DNA of 64,000 bases from JAJPXI01 sp051867655 (lineage in GTDB: Bacteria > Bacillota > Clostridia > Oscillospirales > Oscillospiraceae), in assembly GCA_051867655.1 (NCBI GenBank), contig JBJDYV010000098.1, positions 62,001-126,000 on the forward strand, read 5' to 3'. Of this stretch, positions 7,957 to 15,866 are shown one piece after another. How positions within the stretch are numbered: the first letter of the stretch is position 1; the number at the start of each line of letters is the position of its first letter. Below the pieces are notes generated by a model that saw only the letters and a list, made by a program, of their open reading frames with translations, was not told the origin of the DNA and searched no databases. The position numbers and the translations under genes were made by a program.

Positions 7957-9201
7957 ATGAAAAACAATAGCGTAAAAGATCCCGAATTTGTCGGTACCTG
8001 GGGACTGGTTGCTATCTGCGTGGCGTTTACGATCACGCTGAACAACTTCGCCGTGGGCGCCAGCGTCATGGCTGGTATGACCTTCTGGAAAGGCATCGCG
8101 GCCATTGTTGTCGCATGGGTGTTCCTGTCACTGACCTGGATGTTCTCCGGACAGATCGGCGCGATGACCCATAAGCCGGCCGCCGAGATATTTAAGAATG
8201 TATTCGGCAAGCAGGGATTCCGCATTCCGTCTCTGATGATGTCTCTGGCGTGCATGGGATTTGGCATCTTTGATTTCTGGTTTGTCGGTTCCGCATTTGC
8301 CAACACATTCTCGAGCCACAAAAACGTGGCCTTTATCATCGGAATCATTGTGATCGTTGCGATCGCAATTATAGGAAACCTGAAAAATGTGACGAGTATC
8401 AAATGGCTGACCGCTGCGACTATCCCTATTGCCCTGGTTTTGTTTATTATCATCATGGTGGCCACGGTGGTAAAGGCGGGCGGTATGCATGAGATCATGT
8501 CCTTCGTTCCGGAGAACAGCATGCCCTTCTTTGCGGGCGTCAACGTACTCTTCGCCAGCTTTATCGCCATCGCCTCCGGCTTCTCGGATATCACCTGTCA
8601 TTCCACCAAGAAGGCTGTGCGCATTGCGATGCCCCTTTGTATGTTGGCCATCGCCTTCCAGTTCCTGGTGGCTCAGTTCGGCGTGTACTGGAACCGGGAT
8701 ATCGTGGACTTCACCTCCCTTGCCGTGGCTTTGGGCGGCGGCCTGTTCTACATCTGCAACCTGTTCACCGTATTTGCCCAGGCCAACACGGTGCCCAGCA
8801 ACACACTGGTGATCACCACCCAACTGGCCGCCAACATCAACCTGCCCAGAAAGGCCGGCATGATCATCCAGCCTCTGCTGGACGGCGTTCTCGCCACGGC
8901 CCTGTGGTTTGGCGCGGAGATCGGCATCATCGCCTCTTTTGCCAATATTCTGGGCTGCGCCTTTGGCCCCCTGCTGGGTATCATTTTCGCGGAGTTCTAT
9001 GTCGTACGTAAGAGAAAATTCGAGGATGACTATCCTCTGCACAGCTGGAGCGCCGGCGGAATTCTGAACCTGGCCATCGGATTTGCTCTGGGTATTTACC
9101 TGACCTATTTCTGCCCCATCAAGTTTCCGGTCGCCATCATGCTGCTGATCCTCTGCTTCTTCCTGCAGCTGCTGTTCCGGAAAGTCTTTAAAATGTCCTG
9201 A
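7957..9201 (+). CDS. NCS1-type cytosine/purine permease-like transporter
   Basis: A 414-aa integral membrane protein with about twelve hydrophobic segments. The start MKNNSVKDPEFVGTWGLVAI and the following TLNNFAVGASVMAGM, which resembles the substrate-site helix of CodB-like carriers, suggest the nucleobase/cation symporter-1 family. Substrates of that family include cytosine, hydroxymethylpyrimidine, hydantoins and allantoin; which applies here is not readable. The ATG at 7957 was chosen for its GGAGATCAGGAG site. It is monocistronic, with a long structured leader upstream and a strong terminator after it. Confidence 0.72.
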   Translation: MKNNSVKDPEFVGTWGLVAICVAFTITLNNFAVGASVMAGMTFWKGIAAIVVAWVFLSLTWMFSGQIGAMTHKPAAEIFKNVFGKQGFRIPSLMMSLACMGFGIFDFWFVGSAFANTFSSHKNVAFIIGIIVIVAIAIIGNLKNVTSIKWLTAATIPIALVLFIIIMVATVVKAGGMHEIMSFVPENSMPFFAGVNVLFASFIAIASGFSDITCHSTKKAVRIAMPLCMLAIAFQFLVAQFGVYWNRDIVDFTSLAVALGGGLFYICNLFTVFAQANTVPSNTLVITTQLAANINLPRKAGMIIQPLLDGVLATALWFGAEIGIIASFANILGCAFGPLLGIIFAEFYVVRKRKFEDDYPLHSWSAGGILNLAIGFALGIYLTYFCPIKFPVAIMLLILCFFLQLLFRKVFKMS

Positions 9202-9210
9202 CCGCGGTTC

Positions 9211-9245
9211 AAATGCCCCTCGCTGTTAAGCGAGGGGCATTTGTT
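9211..9245 (+). terminator. Intrinsic terminator after the NCS1 permease
   Basis: AAATGCCCCTCGCT and AGCGAGGGGCATTT form a perfect long stem with a GTTA loop, followed by a short T-rich tail. Confidence 0.9.
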
Positions 9246-9306
9246 ATGCCGCAATTCTTAACCGTCAGCATTTCTGCGGAATGCAGAACTGCGGCTAATA
9301 TAAATG

Positions 9307-9335
9307 TTGTGAAGTGGGAAAAAAAGAGGTATAAT
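9307..9335 (+). promoter_or_regulatory. Promoter of the M16-M16-lgt-folD operon
   Basis: TTGTGA (9307-9312), a 17-bp spacer and a perfect TATAAT (9330-9335). The first gene starts about 50 bases downstream of the predicted transcript start. Confidence 0.8.
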
Positions 9336-9391
9336 ACTTCTAATTTTATAAAGCATAACATTTGCCTGCTGAAATGAAAGGAGCATTCGCT

Positions 9392-10672
9392 TTGGATGTC
9401 TTGCAAAAGGAATTGCTGCCGGGCGTGACGCTGACCGCGCTGCGCACCGATAAGTTCAAGAGCAGCTGTCTGTCTTTGACGCTGCTGGCGCCCATGGACG
9501 CGCAGACCGTCACGGCCAACGCCCTGCTGCCTTCGGTGCTGCGTCGGGGCAGCCAGGCCCATCCGGACACCCGGTCGCTGTCCGCCGCCCTGGACGATCT
9601 GTGCGGCGGGACCCTGGAGGTCAGCGTGCGCCGGCAGGGTGAGACTCAGTGCGTGGGCTTTGTCGGGAGCTTTCTGGACGATGCTTTTTCCCCCGACGGC
9701 ACCCCGATTCTGGAGAGCGCCGCCGCTTTGATGGGGGAGCTGCTGCTGCGGCCTGTGACGGAAAACGGCGTGTTCCGGGCGGACTACGTTTCCGGCGAAG
9801 GAAGAAACCTGGCCGATCGTATCCGGGCCCAGATCAATGATAAGCGGCAGTACGCCATCAAGCGCCTGACGGAGCAGATGTGCGAAGGGGAGCCTTACGG
9901 CCTGGACAAGCTGGGCTTTGCGGACGAGGCCGCCGCGGTCACGCCGCAGCAGCTTTGGGAGCACTACCAGGCTCTGCTGCGCACGGCACCCATCGCCCTG
10001 TACTACTGCGGCTCCGCCCCGGTGGAGCGGGTGGAGAAGGCACTGACGGACGCGCTGAGCGGTCTGCCGGAGCGCGCCGTCGTTCAGCTGCCCGCATGTA
10101 CCGCCGTCGCACGTCCTGTGGAGAAGGTGCGCTATTTTGAGGACGCGCTGGACGTGACCCAGGGCAAGCTGGCTCTGGGCTGGCGCACGGGGGGCATCAC
10201 CATTCGCTCCGGGGAATACCCCGCTCTGCTGGTGCTCAACGCTGTGTACGGCGGCACCACCACCTCCAAGCTGTTCATGAACGTGCGCGAGCGGCTGTCT
10301 CTGTGCTACTTCGCCAGCTCCTTGCTGGACAAGCAGAAGGGGCTGATGCTGGTCTCCTCGGGCATTGAGTTTGACAAGGTCGACCAAGCCCGGGAGGAGA
10401 TCTTGGCCCAGTTCCGGGCGTGCGTTCAGGGCGACTTTACCGGCCAGGAGCTGGAGGCCGCCCGCCGGGCGGTGGTCAGCAGCCTGACCGCCTGTGAGGA
10501 CAGCCAGGGCCTTCTGGAGTCCTACTGGCAGACCCAGGCCGCCGCGGGACAGTGCCGGAAGCCGGATGAGCTGATCCAGGCGGTGGAACAGGTCACTGCC
10601 GAGCAGGTGGTCCAGGTTGCCACGAAAATGGAACTGGACGCGGTCTATTTCCTGAAAGGGAAGGAGGGGTAA
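9392..10672 (+). CDS. M16 family peptidase-like protein, probably non-catalytic (YmfF-like)
   Basis: A 426-aa protein with the two-lobed insulinase/MPP layout: an N lobe near residues 40-210, and a C lobe with YGGTTTSKLFMNVRERLSLCYFAS at about 290-315, the typical Arg-Tyr region. The zinc motif HxxEH expected near residue 50-70 is absent (the region reads LLPSVLRRGSQ), so it is probably the inactive partner of the following gene. I chose the TTG at 9392 because AAAGGAG sits eight bases upstream; an ATG at 9362 has no such site. It lies three bases before its partner gene. Confidence 0.85.
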   Translation: MDVLQKELLPGVTLTALRTDKFKSSCLSLTLLAPMDAQTVTANALLPSVLRRGSQAHPDTRSLSAALDDLCGGTLEVSVRRQGETQCVGFVGSFLDDAFSPDGTPILESAAALMGELLLRPVTENGVFRADYVSGEGRNLADRIRAQINDKRQYAIKRLTEQMCEGEPYGLDKLGFADEAAAVTPQQLWEHYQALLRTAPIALYYCGSAPVERVEKALTDALSGLPERAVVQLPACTAVARPVEKVRYFEDALDVTQGKLALGWRTGGITIRSGEYPALLVLNAVYGGTTTSKLFMNVRERLSLCYFASSLLDKQKGLMLVSSGIEFDKVDQAREEILAQFRACVQGDFTGQELEAARRAVVSSLTACEDSQGLLESYWQTQAAAGQCRKPDELIQAVEQVTAEQVVQVATKMELDAVYFLKGKEG

Positions 10673-10675
10673 GAC

Positions 10676-11956
10676 GTGGAAGAAAAGAAGTATCCTCGAG
10701 TGGGAGAGACCCTATATCATGAAGTGCTGGAGAACGGCCTGCACATCTACGTGGACCCCAAGCCGGAGTTCGGCAAGTATTACGCCTTCTTCGCCACCAA
10801 TTACGGCGGCATGGATGTGCGTTTCCAGCTGGACGGTGAATGGCACGACACCCCCGAAGGGGTGGCACACTTCCTGGAACACAAGATGTTCGACACCAAG
10901 GACGGCAACGCCCTGCAGGATCTGGCCGCCAACGGTGCGTCTCCCAACGCCTTTACCAGCAACGCCATCACAGGCTACTATTTTGAGTGCACCGAAAAGT
11001 TTGAGGATAATCTGAAGACCCTGCTCTCCTTTGTATCGGTCCCCTGGTTCACCCCGGAGAGCGTGGACAAGGAGCAGGGGATCATCGGCCAGGAGATCCG
11101 TATGGTGGAGGACGATCCCAACTGGCGGGTGTATATGAACCTGACGGGCTGTCTCTACCAAAACCACTCCATTAAAATCTCGGTCATCGGCACCCAGGAG
11201 TCCATTGCGCAAATTACGGATAAGACTCTGTACGCCTGCCACAAGGCATTTTACGATCCCTCCAACATGGTCCTCTGCGTAGCGGGCAATGTGGACCCGG
11301 AGCGGATCGTGGAGATTGCCCGGGAGATCCTGCCTGCGGGGAACAGCCCGGAGATCGGCCGGGATCACGGCGGGGAGGAGCCGGATACCGTGGCTGCGCC
11401 CGAGGCGGAGATGGACATGGATGTATCCACCCCCATCTTCCTGCTGGGCTTCAAGGCGGACCCGCCCCCGGAGGACGGCGAAGGAAAGCTGCGCCAGGCC
11501 TTAACGGGCGAACTGGCCTGCGAAGCGCTGATGGGCACCTCCAGCGCCCTGTACGCTGAGCTGTATGAAAAGGGACTGCTGAACAAGAGCTTTTCCTGCG
11601 AGTATGAGGATTACCCCGGCTGTGCCTTCCTGTGCGCCGGCGGCGAAAGCCCCGATCCCAGGGCCGTGCGTCAGGCTGTCCTGGATGAGGCCAGGCGCAT
11701 GGGGGAGGAGGGCATCGACGAAGCACTCTGGAAGCGGTTGAAAAAGGCCGCTTACGGCAGCCGGGTGCGCAGTCTGAACTCCTTTGAGAATATTTGCGTC
11801 GAGCTTGCCCAGGCCCATTTTGCCGGGGAGGACTATTTTTCTTTCCCGGAGGTCTATGACCGAATCGAAAAAGAGAATGTGGAGGCGTGCATCCGCCGCT
11901 GGGTGACGCCGGAGCGCACGGCCCTGTCCGTTGTCAAGCCCCGGGAGGACACGTGA
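10676..11956 (+). CDS. M16 family zinc metallopeptidase (YmfH-like)
   Basis: A 426-aa insulinase-family peptidase starting at a GTG behind GGAAGGAGGGGTAAGAC. The inverted zinc motif HFLEH is present near residue 64, with a downstream glutamate in EQGIIGQEIRM (about 140-150). Together with the upstream motif-less copy it resembles the YmfF/YmfH heterodimer type of Gram-positive bacteria. Its cellular substrate is not known. The stop overlaps the lgt start as TGATG, suggesting coupled translation with the lipoprotein pathway. Confidence 0.9.
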   Translation: MEEKKYPRVGETLYHEVLENGLHIYVDPKPEFGKYYAFFATNYGGMDVRFQLDGEWHDTPEGVAHFLEHKMFDTKDGNALQDLAANGASPNAFTSNAITGYYFECTEKFEDNLKTLLSFVSVPWFTPESVDKEQGIIGQEIRMVEDDPNWRVYMNLTGCLYQNHSIKISVIGTQESIAQITDKTLYACHKAFYDPSNMVLCVAGNVDPERIVEIAREILPAGNSPEIGRDHGGEEPDTVAAPEAEMDMDVSTPIFLLGFKADPPPEDGEGKLRQALTGELACEALMGTSSALYAELYEKGLLNKSFSCEYEDYPGCAFLCAGGESPDPRAVRQAVLDEARRMGEEGIDEALWKRLKKAAYGSRVRSLNSFENICVELAQAHFAGEDYFSFPEVYDRIEKENVEACIRRWVTPERTALSVVKPREDT

Positions 11957-12900
11957 TGGAAAAGATCGTGACATTTCCCGGCCTGGGGCTGGAATTCCAT
12001 CTGAATCCCATCCTGCTGCAGATCACGGAGGGATTTGGCATCCACTGGTACGGAGCGATCATCGCGGTGGGCTTTCTGCTGGCAGTCCTTTGGGGCTGCC
12101 GGCAGAGCAGCCGCTTCGGCATCAAGCAGGACGATGTGATCGACATGCTCTTTTTCGCCGTGCCTCTGGGTATCATCGGTGCACGGCTGTACTATGTGGC
12201 CTTTGAGTTCCGGAACTATTACGTCCCCGGTGACCTGGGGGCGACCCTGATCAAGATCGTCCGCATCTGGGACGGCGGTCTGGCCATTTACGGCGGCATC
12301 ATTGCGGCTGTTTTGACGGTGCTTGTCGTCAGCAAAGTGAAAAAGATCAAATTCCTGGCTTTCGCCGACCTGGGTGCCATGGGCCTGCTCATCGGCCAGT
12401 GCATCGGCCGGTGGGGGAATTTCGTCAATGTGGAGGCCTTTGGCAGTGTGACCGATGTGGCTTGGCGCATGGCGGGCCCCAACGTGGCCAATTACCTGCA
12501 GCGCACCGGCCAGATCGATGCCGCCGTCTACGAGCAGATCGTGGACGGGACCCTGGGCGTCCATCCCACGTTTTTCTATGAGTCCTTGTGGAACCTGGTG
12601 GGATTCCTGCTCCTGGCGCTGGTTCTCCAAAACCGCCGGAAGTTCGACGGACAGATGTTCTTCACCTACATCGCCTGGTACGGGATCGGACGCTTCTGGA
12701 TCGAGGGGCTGCGGACCGACAGCCTGTGTATCCCGGGTACATCTCTGCGGGTGTCCCAGCTGCTGGCCCTGGTCTCGGCTCTGGTATCCATCGGAGTCAT
12801 TCTGTATATGCTGCTGGTCAAAAAGCCGGGGCCCGAAAAGCTCTATGTCAATCAAGTAAAGGAAAAGGAGGCGTCGGAGGATGGCAGCGAAGATCCTTGA
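11956..12900 (+). CDS. lgt: Prolipoprotein diacylglyceryl transferase
   Basis: Lgt moves diacylglycerol from phosphatidylglycerol onto the lipobox cysteine of prolipoproteins in the membrane. The 314-aa product has about seven membrane segments and family motifs: FGIHWYGAIIAVGF (about 28-41), WDGGLAIYGGIIAA (about 103-116), QCIGRWGNFVNVEAFG (about 147-162) and the late GRFWIEGLRTDSL. The ATG overlaps the preceding stop by one base. The C-terminal tail overlaps the folD start by 20 bases. Confidence 0.95.
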   Translation: MEKIVTFPGLGLEFHLNPILLQITEGFGIHWYGAIIAVGFLLAVLWGCRQSSRFGIKQDDVIDMLFFAVPLGIIGARLYYVAFEFRNYYVPGDLGATLIKIVRIWDGGLAIYGGIIAAVLTVLVVSKVKKIKFLAFADLGAMGLLIGQCIGRWGNFVNVEAFGSVTDVAWRMAGPNVANYLQRTGQIDAAVYEQIVDGTLGVHPTFFYESLWNLVGFLLLALVLQNRRKFDGQMFFTYIAWYGIGRFWIEGLRTDSLCIPGTSLRVSQLLALVSALVSIGVILYMLLVKKPGPEKLYVNQVKEKEASEDGSEDP

Positions 12901-13720
12901 CGGCAAGGCCCTGGCGGCCAAAATCAAAGCAGGTTTGGCGGAGGAGGCGAAAACTCTGTCGGCCCGGCCCGGTCTGGCGGTCATTTTGGTGGGAGACAAC
13001 CCCGCATCCCGCGTGTATGTCACCAGCAAGCGGAAGGACTGCGAGGAGTGCGGCTTTTACAGTGAGGAGTACACCATGCCGGCGGAAACCCAGCCGGAGC
13101 AGCTTTTGGAACTGATCGAGGTGCTGAACGGCCGTGCCGACATCGACGGTATTCTGGTCCAGCTGCCTCTGCCGCCTCAGTTTGATGAGAAGGCGGTGCT
13201 GGAAGCCATTGACCCCGGCAAAGACGTAGACTGCTTCCACCCCATGAACGTGGGCAGGCTGATGACAGGGGACGCCCGCTTCCTGCCCTGCACTCCCGCC
13301 GGCGTCATGGCGCTGCTGGAGGAGGGGGGCATCGACCCCGCCGGGAAGCACTGTGTGGTGCTGGGCCGCTCCAACATCGTGGGCAAGCCCCAGGCCATGC
13401 TCATGCTCCAGAAGGACGCCACCGTGACCATCTGCCACTCCAAAACGCCGGACATGGCCGAGGAGTGCCGCCGGGCGGACATCCTGGTGTGCGCCGTGGG
13501 CAAGACCGGTCTGATCACGCCCGACATGGTGAAGGACGGGGCGGTCATCGTGGATGTGGCTATGAACCGGGACGAGAACGGCAAGCTCTGCGGTGACTGC
13601 TGCCGCGAAACATATGAAAAGGCATCCTGCTTTACACCTGTTCCCGGCGGCGTCGGTCCCATGACGCGGGCCATGCTCATGGAGAATACCCTGCGTGCGG
13701 CGAAGCTCCACGGAAAATAA
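12881..13720 (+). CDS. folD: Bifunctional methylene-THF dehydrogenase/cyclohydrolase
   Basis: FolD interconverts 5,10-methylene-THF and 10-formyl-THF in the cytosol. The 279-aa sequence has the catalytic region VGDNPASRVYVTSKRKDCEE (Lys near residue 53), DGILVQLPLPPQFDE, PCTPAGVMALL and the nucleotide-site VVLGRSNIVGKPQAML. It is the last gene of the M16-lgt operon and ends at a strong terminator. Two putative folate-related riboswitches lie within 6 kb on either side, but no riboswitch is seen for folD itself. Confidence 0.97.
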   Translation: MAAKILDGKALAAKIKAGLAEEAKTLSARPGLAVILVGDNPASRVYVTSKRKDCEECGFYSEEYTMPAETQPEQLLELIEVLNGRADIDGILVQLPLPPQFDEKAVLEAIDPGKDVDCFHPMNVGRLMTGDARFLPCTPAGVMALLEEGGIDPAGKHCVVLGRSNIVGKPQAMLMLQKDATVTICHSKTPDMAEECRRADILVCAVGKTGLITPDMVKDGAVIVDVAMNRDENGKLCGDCCRETYEKASCFTPVPGGVGPMTRAMLMENTLRAAKLHGK

Positions 13721-13730
13721 ACAGGGCGGA

Positions 13731-13773
13731 GAGTGCCGCAGAATGTGTCCGTTCTGCGGCACTCACTTTTTTA
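13731..13773 (+). terminator. Intrinsic terminator after folD
   Basis: GAGTGCCGCAGAA and TTCTGCGGCACTC form a perfect 13-bp stem, followed by AC and then TTTTTTATTTT. Confidence 0.93.
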
Positions 13774-13791
13774 TTTTCAAAATTCACTATA

Positions 13792-13820
13792 TTGCCAAAC
13801 ACGGGAATTGCGTATATACT
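13792..13820 (+). promoter_or_regulatory. Promoter of hprK
   Basis: TTGCCA (13792-13797), a 17-bp spacer and TATACT (13815-13820), about 35 bases before the GTG start of hprK. Confidence 0.78.
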
Positions 13821-13855
13821 GAAATTATCTTGAGCAAAGGAAAGAGGGATGTCCT

Positions 13856-14803
13856 GTGGAAAGCCGGTACCATGTTCCATTAGACAAGATCATTCAGGAA
13901 TTAAGTCTGGAGGTGCTTTGTGCGCCGGAGGATTACGAAAATATTCAAATCAAGACTGAGGATGTGAACCGACCGGGTCTTCCGTTGGCGGGGTTCTTTG
14001 ACTATTTTGTCCCGCAGCGGATCCAACTGATCGGACTGGCGGAGACTACCTATCTGACGAATCTGACGCCGGAAGAGCGCCGGGAAAGTTTTGAACGGCT
14101 GTTTACCTATGAGATCCCGGCCCTGATCATTGCGCATGGGCTGGAGCCTTTCCCGGAATGCATTGAAATGGCACAAAAATACGGGCGTGTCGTTCTGCGG
14201 ACGCCGGAGAGCACGACGAATACCATGTCGGGGATCATCAGCTTCCTGCGGCATATGCTCTGCCCCCGCATTACCCGGCACGGCGTTCTGGTTGAGGTGT
14301 ATGGTGAGGGCTTGCTCCTTCTGGGAGAGTCCGGTGTTGGTAAGAGCGAAACCGCTATTGAGCTGGTCAAGCGAGGCCACCGTCTGATTGCCGACGACGC
14401 CGTGGAGATCCGCCGTATTTCCCGGCGAAAGCTGATCGGCTCGGCGCCGGAGCTGATCCGCCATTACCTGGAGCTGCGCGGCATCGGCGTGGTGGATGTG
14501 CACCGCCTGTTCGGTATGAGCGCGGTCAAAAAGGATTCCGACATCGATCTGATCGTGAACCTGGAACCGTGGAAAGATGATACGGTGTATGACCGCCTGG
14601 GGACCGATGAGCAGTTCACCACGATCTTTGATGTAAAGGTACCCACCTTGACAATACCTGTCAAACCGGGCCGGAACCTGGCTGTCATCATCGAAGTTGC
14701 CGCTATGAACAACCGAAACAAAAAGATGGGTTACAACGCGGCGCTGGAGTTCACCAAGCAAATCAACGAACATTTTGACCAGGCGATGTCGGAGCAGCAC
14801 TGA
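13856..14803 (+). CDS. hprK: HPr kinase/phosphorylase
   Basis: HprK phosphorylates HPr on Ser46 and removes the phosphate again, driving carbon catabolite control in low-GC Gram-positives. The 315-aa product has the variable N-terminal domain, the Walker A loop GESGVGKSETA (about residues 159-169), the DDA motif in LIADDAVEI and the family signature LRGIGVVDVHRLFG (about 208-221). The start is a GTG preceded by a GAAAGAGGGATG stretch. A sugar kinase follows 14 bases downstream. Confidence 0.95.
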   Translation: MESRYHVPLDKIIQELSLEVLCAPEDYENIQIKTEDVNRPGLPLAGFFDYFVPQRIQLIGLAETTYLTNLTPEERRESFERLFTYEIPALIIAHGLEPFPECIEMAQKYGRVVLRTPESTTNTMSGIISFLRHMLCPRITRHGVLVEVYGEGLLLLGESGVGKSETAIELVKRGHRLIADDAVEIRRISRRKLIGSAPELIRHYLELRGIGVVDVHRLFGMSAVKKDSDIDLIVNLEPWKDDTVYDRLGTDEQFTTIFDVKVPTLTIPVKPGRNLAVIIEVAAMNNRNKKMGYNAALEFTKQINEHFDQAMSEQH

Positions 14804-14817
14804 AGGAGTGGTGCGGA

Positions 14818-15795
14818 ATGTATATCGGCATCGATGTGGGCGGGACCAATCTGGTTGCCGGTGTGGTGGATGAGCACAATCAGATCGTTGCCCGGGCGAA
14901 ACGGAAAACAGCGGCGTCCGCTTCGGCGGAAATGCTGTGTGACGACCTGGTGGCCCTGGCCCGCGAGGCGACGGAAAACGCGGGCTTAAGGTACGACGAG
15001 ATCAGCGATATCGGGATCGGTTTTCCGGGCTCTGTGGACCGGAAAAAGGGTGTGGTGATCTATACCCCCAACGCTCCGTTTTTGAATACCCCCATCCGGG
15101 ACTGGTTTCACAAAAGCTGGGATGTTCCCGTCTATGTGGGGAATGACGCCAACTGCGCCTCTCTGGGAGAGTACTATGCAGGAGCGGCCCGCGAGAAGCA
15201 TTCCGCCGTCGTGGTCACCCTGGGGACCGGCGTGGGCATCGGCGCGGTGGTGGAGGGCCAGAGCTTTCTGGGCCTTAACGGAAACGGAATGGAGGGCGGC
15301 CACATGGTCATCGTGGTGGACGGCGCGCCCTGCAACTGCGGCCGGCGCGGCTGTTGGGAGCAGTACGCTTCGGCCACCGCTCTGAAGCGCCTGACCCGGG
15401 AGAAAATGGTGAGCAGTCCGGAATCCATCATGTGGCAACTCTGCGAGGGCAGTCTGGACAATGTGGGAGGGCGGACCGCCTTTCAGGCCGCGCGAACCGG
15501 AGACGAGACCGGGCGGCAGGTCGTCAGCCTGTACCTGAAGTACCTGGCTGCCGGGCTGACCAATCTGGTGAACATTTTTCAGCCGGAAATCCTCTGCCTG
15601 GGCGGCGGCGTGAGCAATGAAGCAGACGATCTTTTTCTGGAACCTCTGCGGGATCTGGTGGCAGGGGAGCGGTACAACTCCCGCCAGAAGGACGCGCCGC
15701 AAACTTTGCTGGTCAAGTGTCAGTTGGGCAATGACGCCGGGATCATCGGCGCGGCGCTGTTGGGAAGGGTCCAGACCAGAGAGGGCCGCTGCTGA
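14818..15795 (+). CDS. ROK family sugar kinase (glucokinase-like)
   Basis: A 325-aa cytosolic ROK kinase, probably phosphorylating glucose. The phosphate-1 loop GIDVGGTNLVAGVV is at residues 4-17, the adenosine region near VTLGTGVGIGAVV (about 134-146), the catalytic histidine segment EGGHMVI, and the zinc site CNCGRRGCWEQYAS (about 174-187, C-x-C-x4-C). The location behind hprK links it to carbon control. Specificity for glucose over other hexoses is inferred from family resemblance only. Confidence 0.88.
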   Translation: MYIGIDVGGTNLVAGVVDEHNQIVARAKRKTAASASAEMLCDDLVALAREATENAGLRYDEISDIGIGFPGSVDRKKGVVIYTPNAPFLNTPIRDWFHKSWDVPVYVGNDANCASLGEYYAGAAREKHSAVVVTLGTGVGIGAVVEGQSFLGLNGNGMEGGHMVIVVDGAPCNCGRRGCWEQYASATALKRLTREKMVSSPESIMWQLCEGSLDNVGGRTAFQAARTGDETGRQVVSLYLKYLAAGLTNLVNIFQPEILCLGGGVSNEADDLFLEPLRDLVAGERYNSRQKDAPQTLLVKCQLGNDAGIIGAALLGRVQTREGRC

Positions 15796-15802
15796 TTTTT
15801 TG

Positions 15803-15831
15803 TTGTACATTTCCGGGATATGCACTATACT
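15803..15831 (+). promoter_or_regulatory. Promoter of glmS
   Basis: TTGTAC (15803-15808), a 17-bp spacer and TATACT (15826-15831). Only about 35 bases of leader follow before the glmS ATG, too short for a glmS ribozyme. Confidence 0.75.
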
Positions 15832-15866
15832 TAAAAAATATTTTTTCCCCTGAGGAGGTTTTCGCC

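Noticed and set aside
15796..15866. glmS ribozyme
   Set aside because: Only 71 bases separate the genes and these contain a promoter; there is no room for the ribozyme core.
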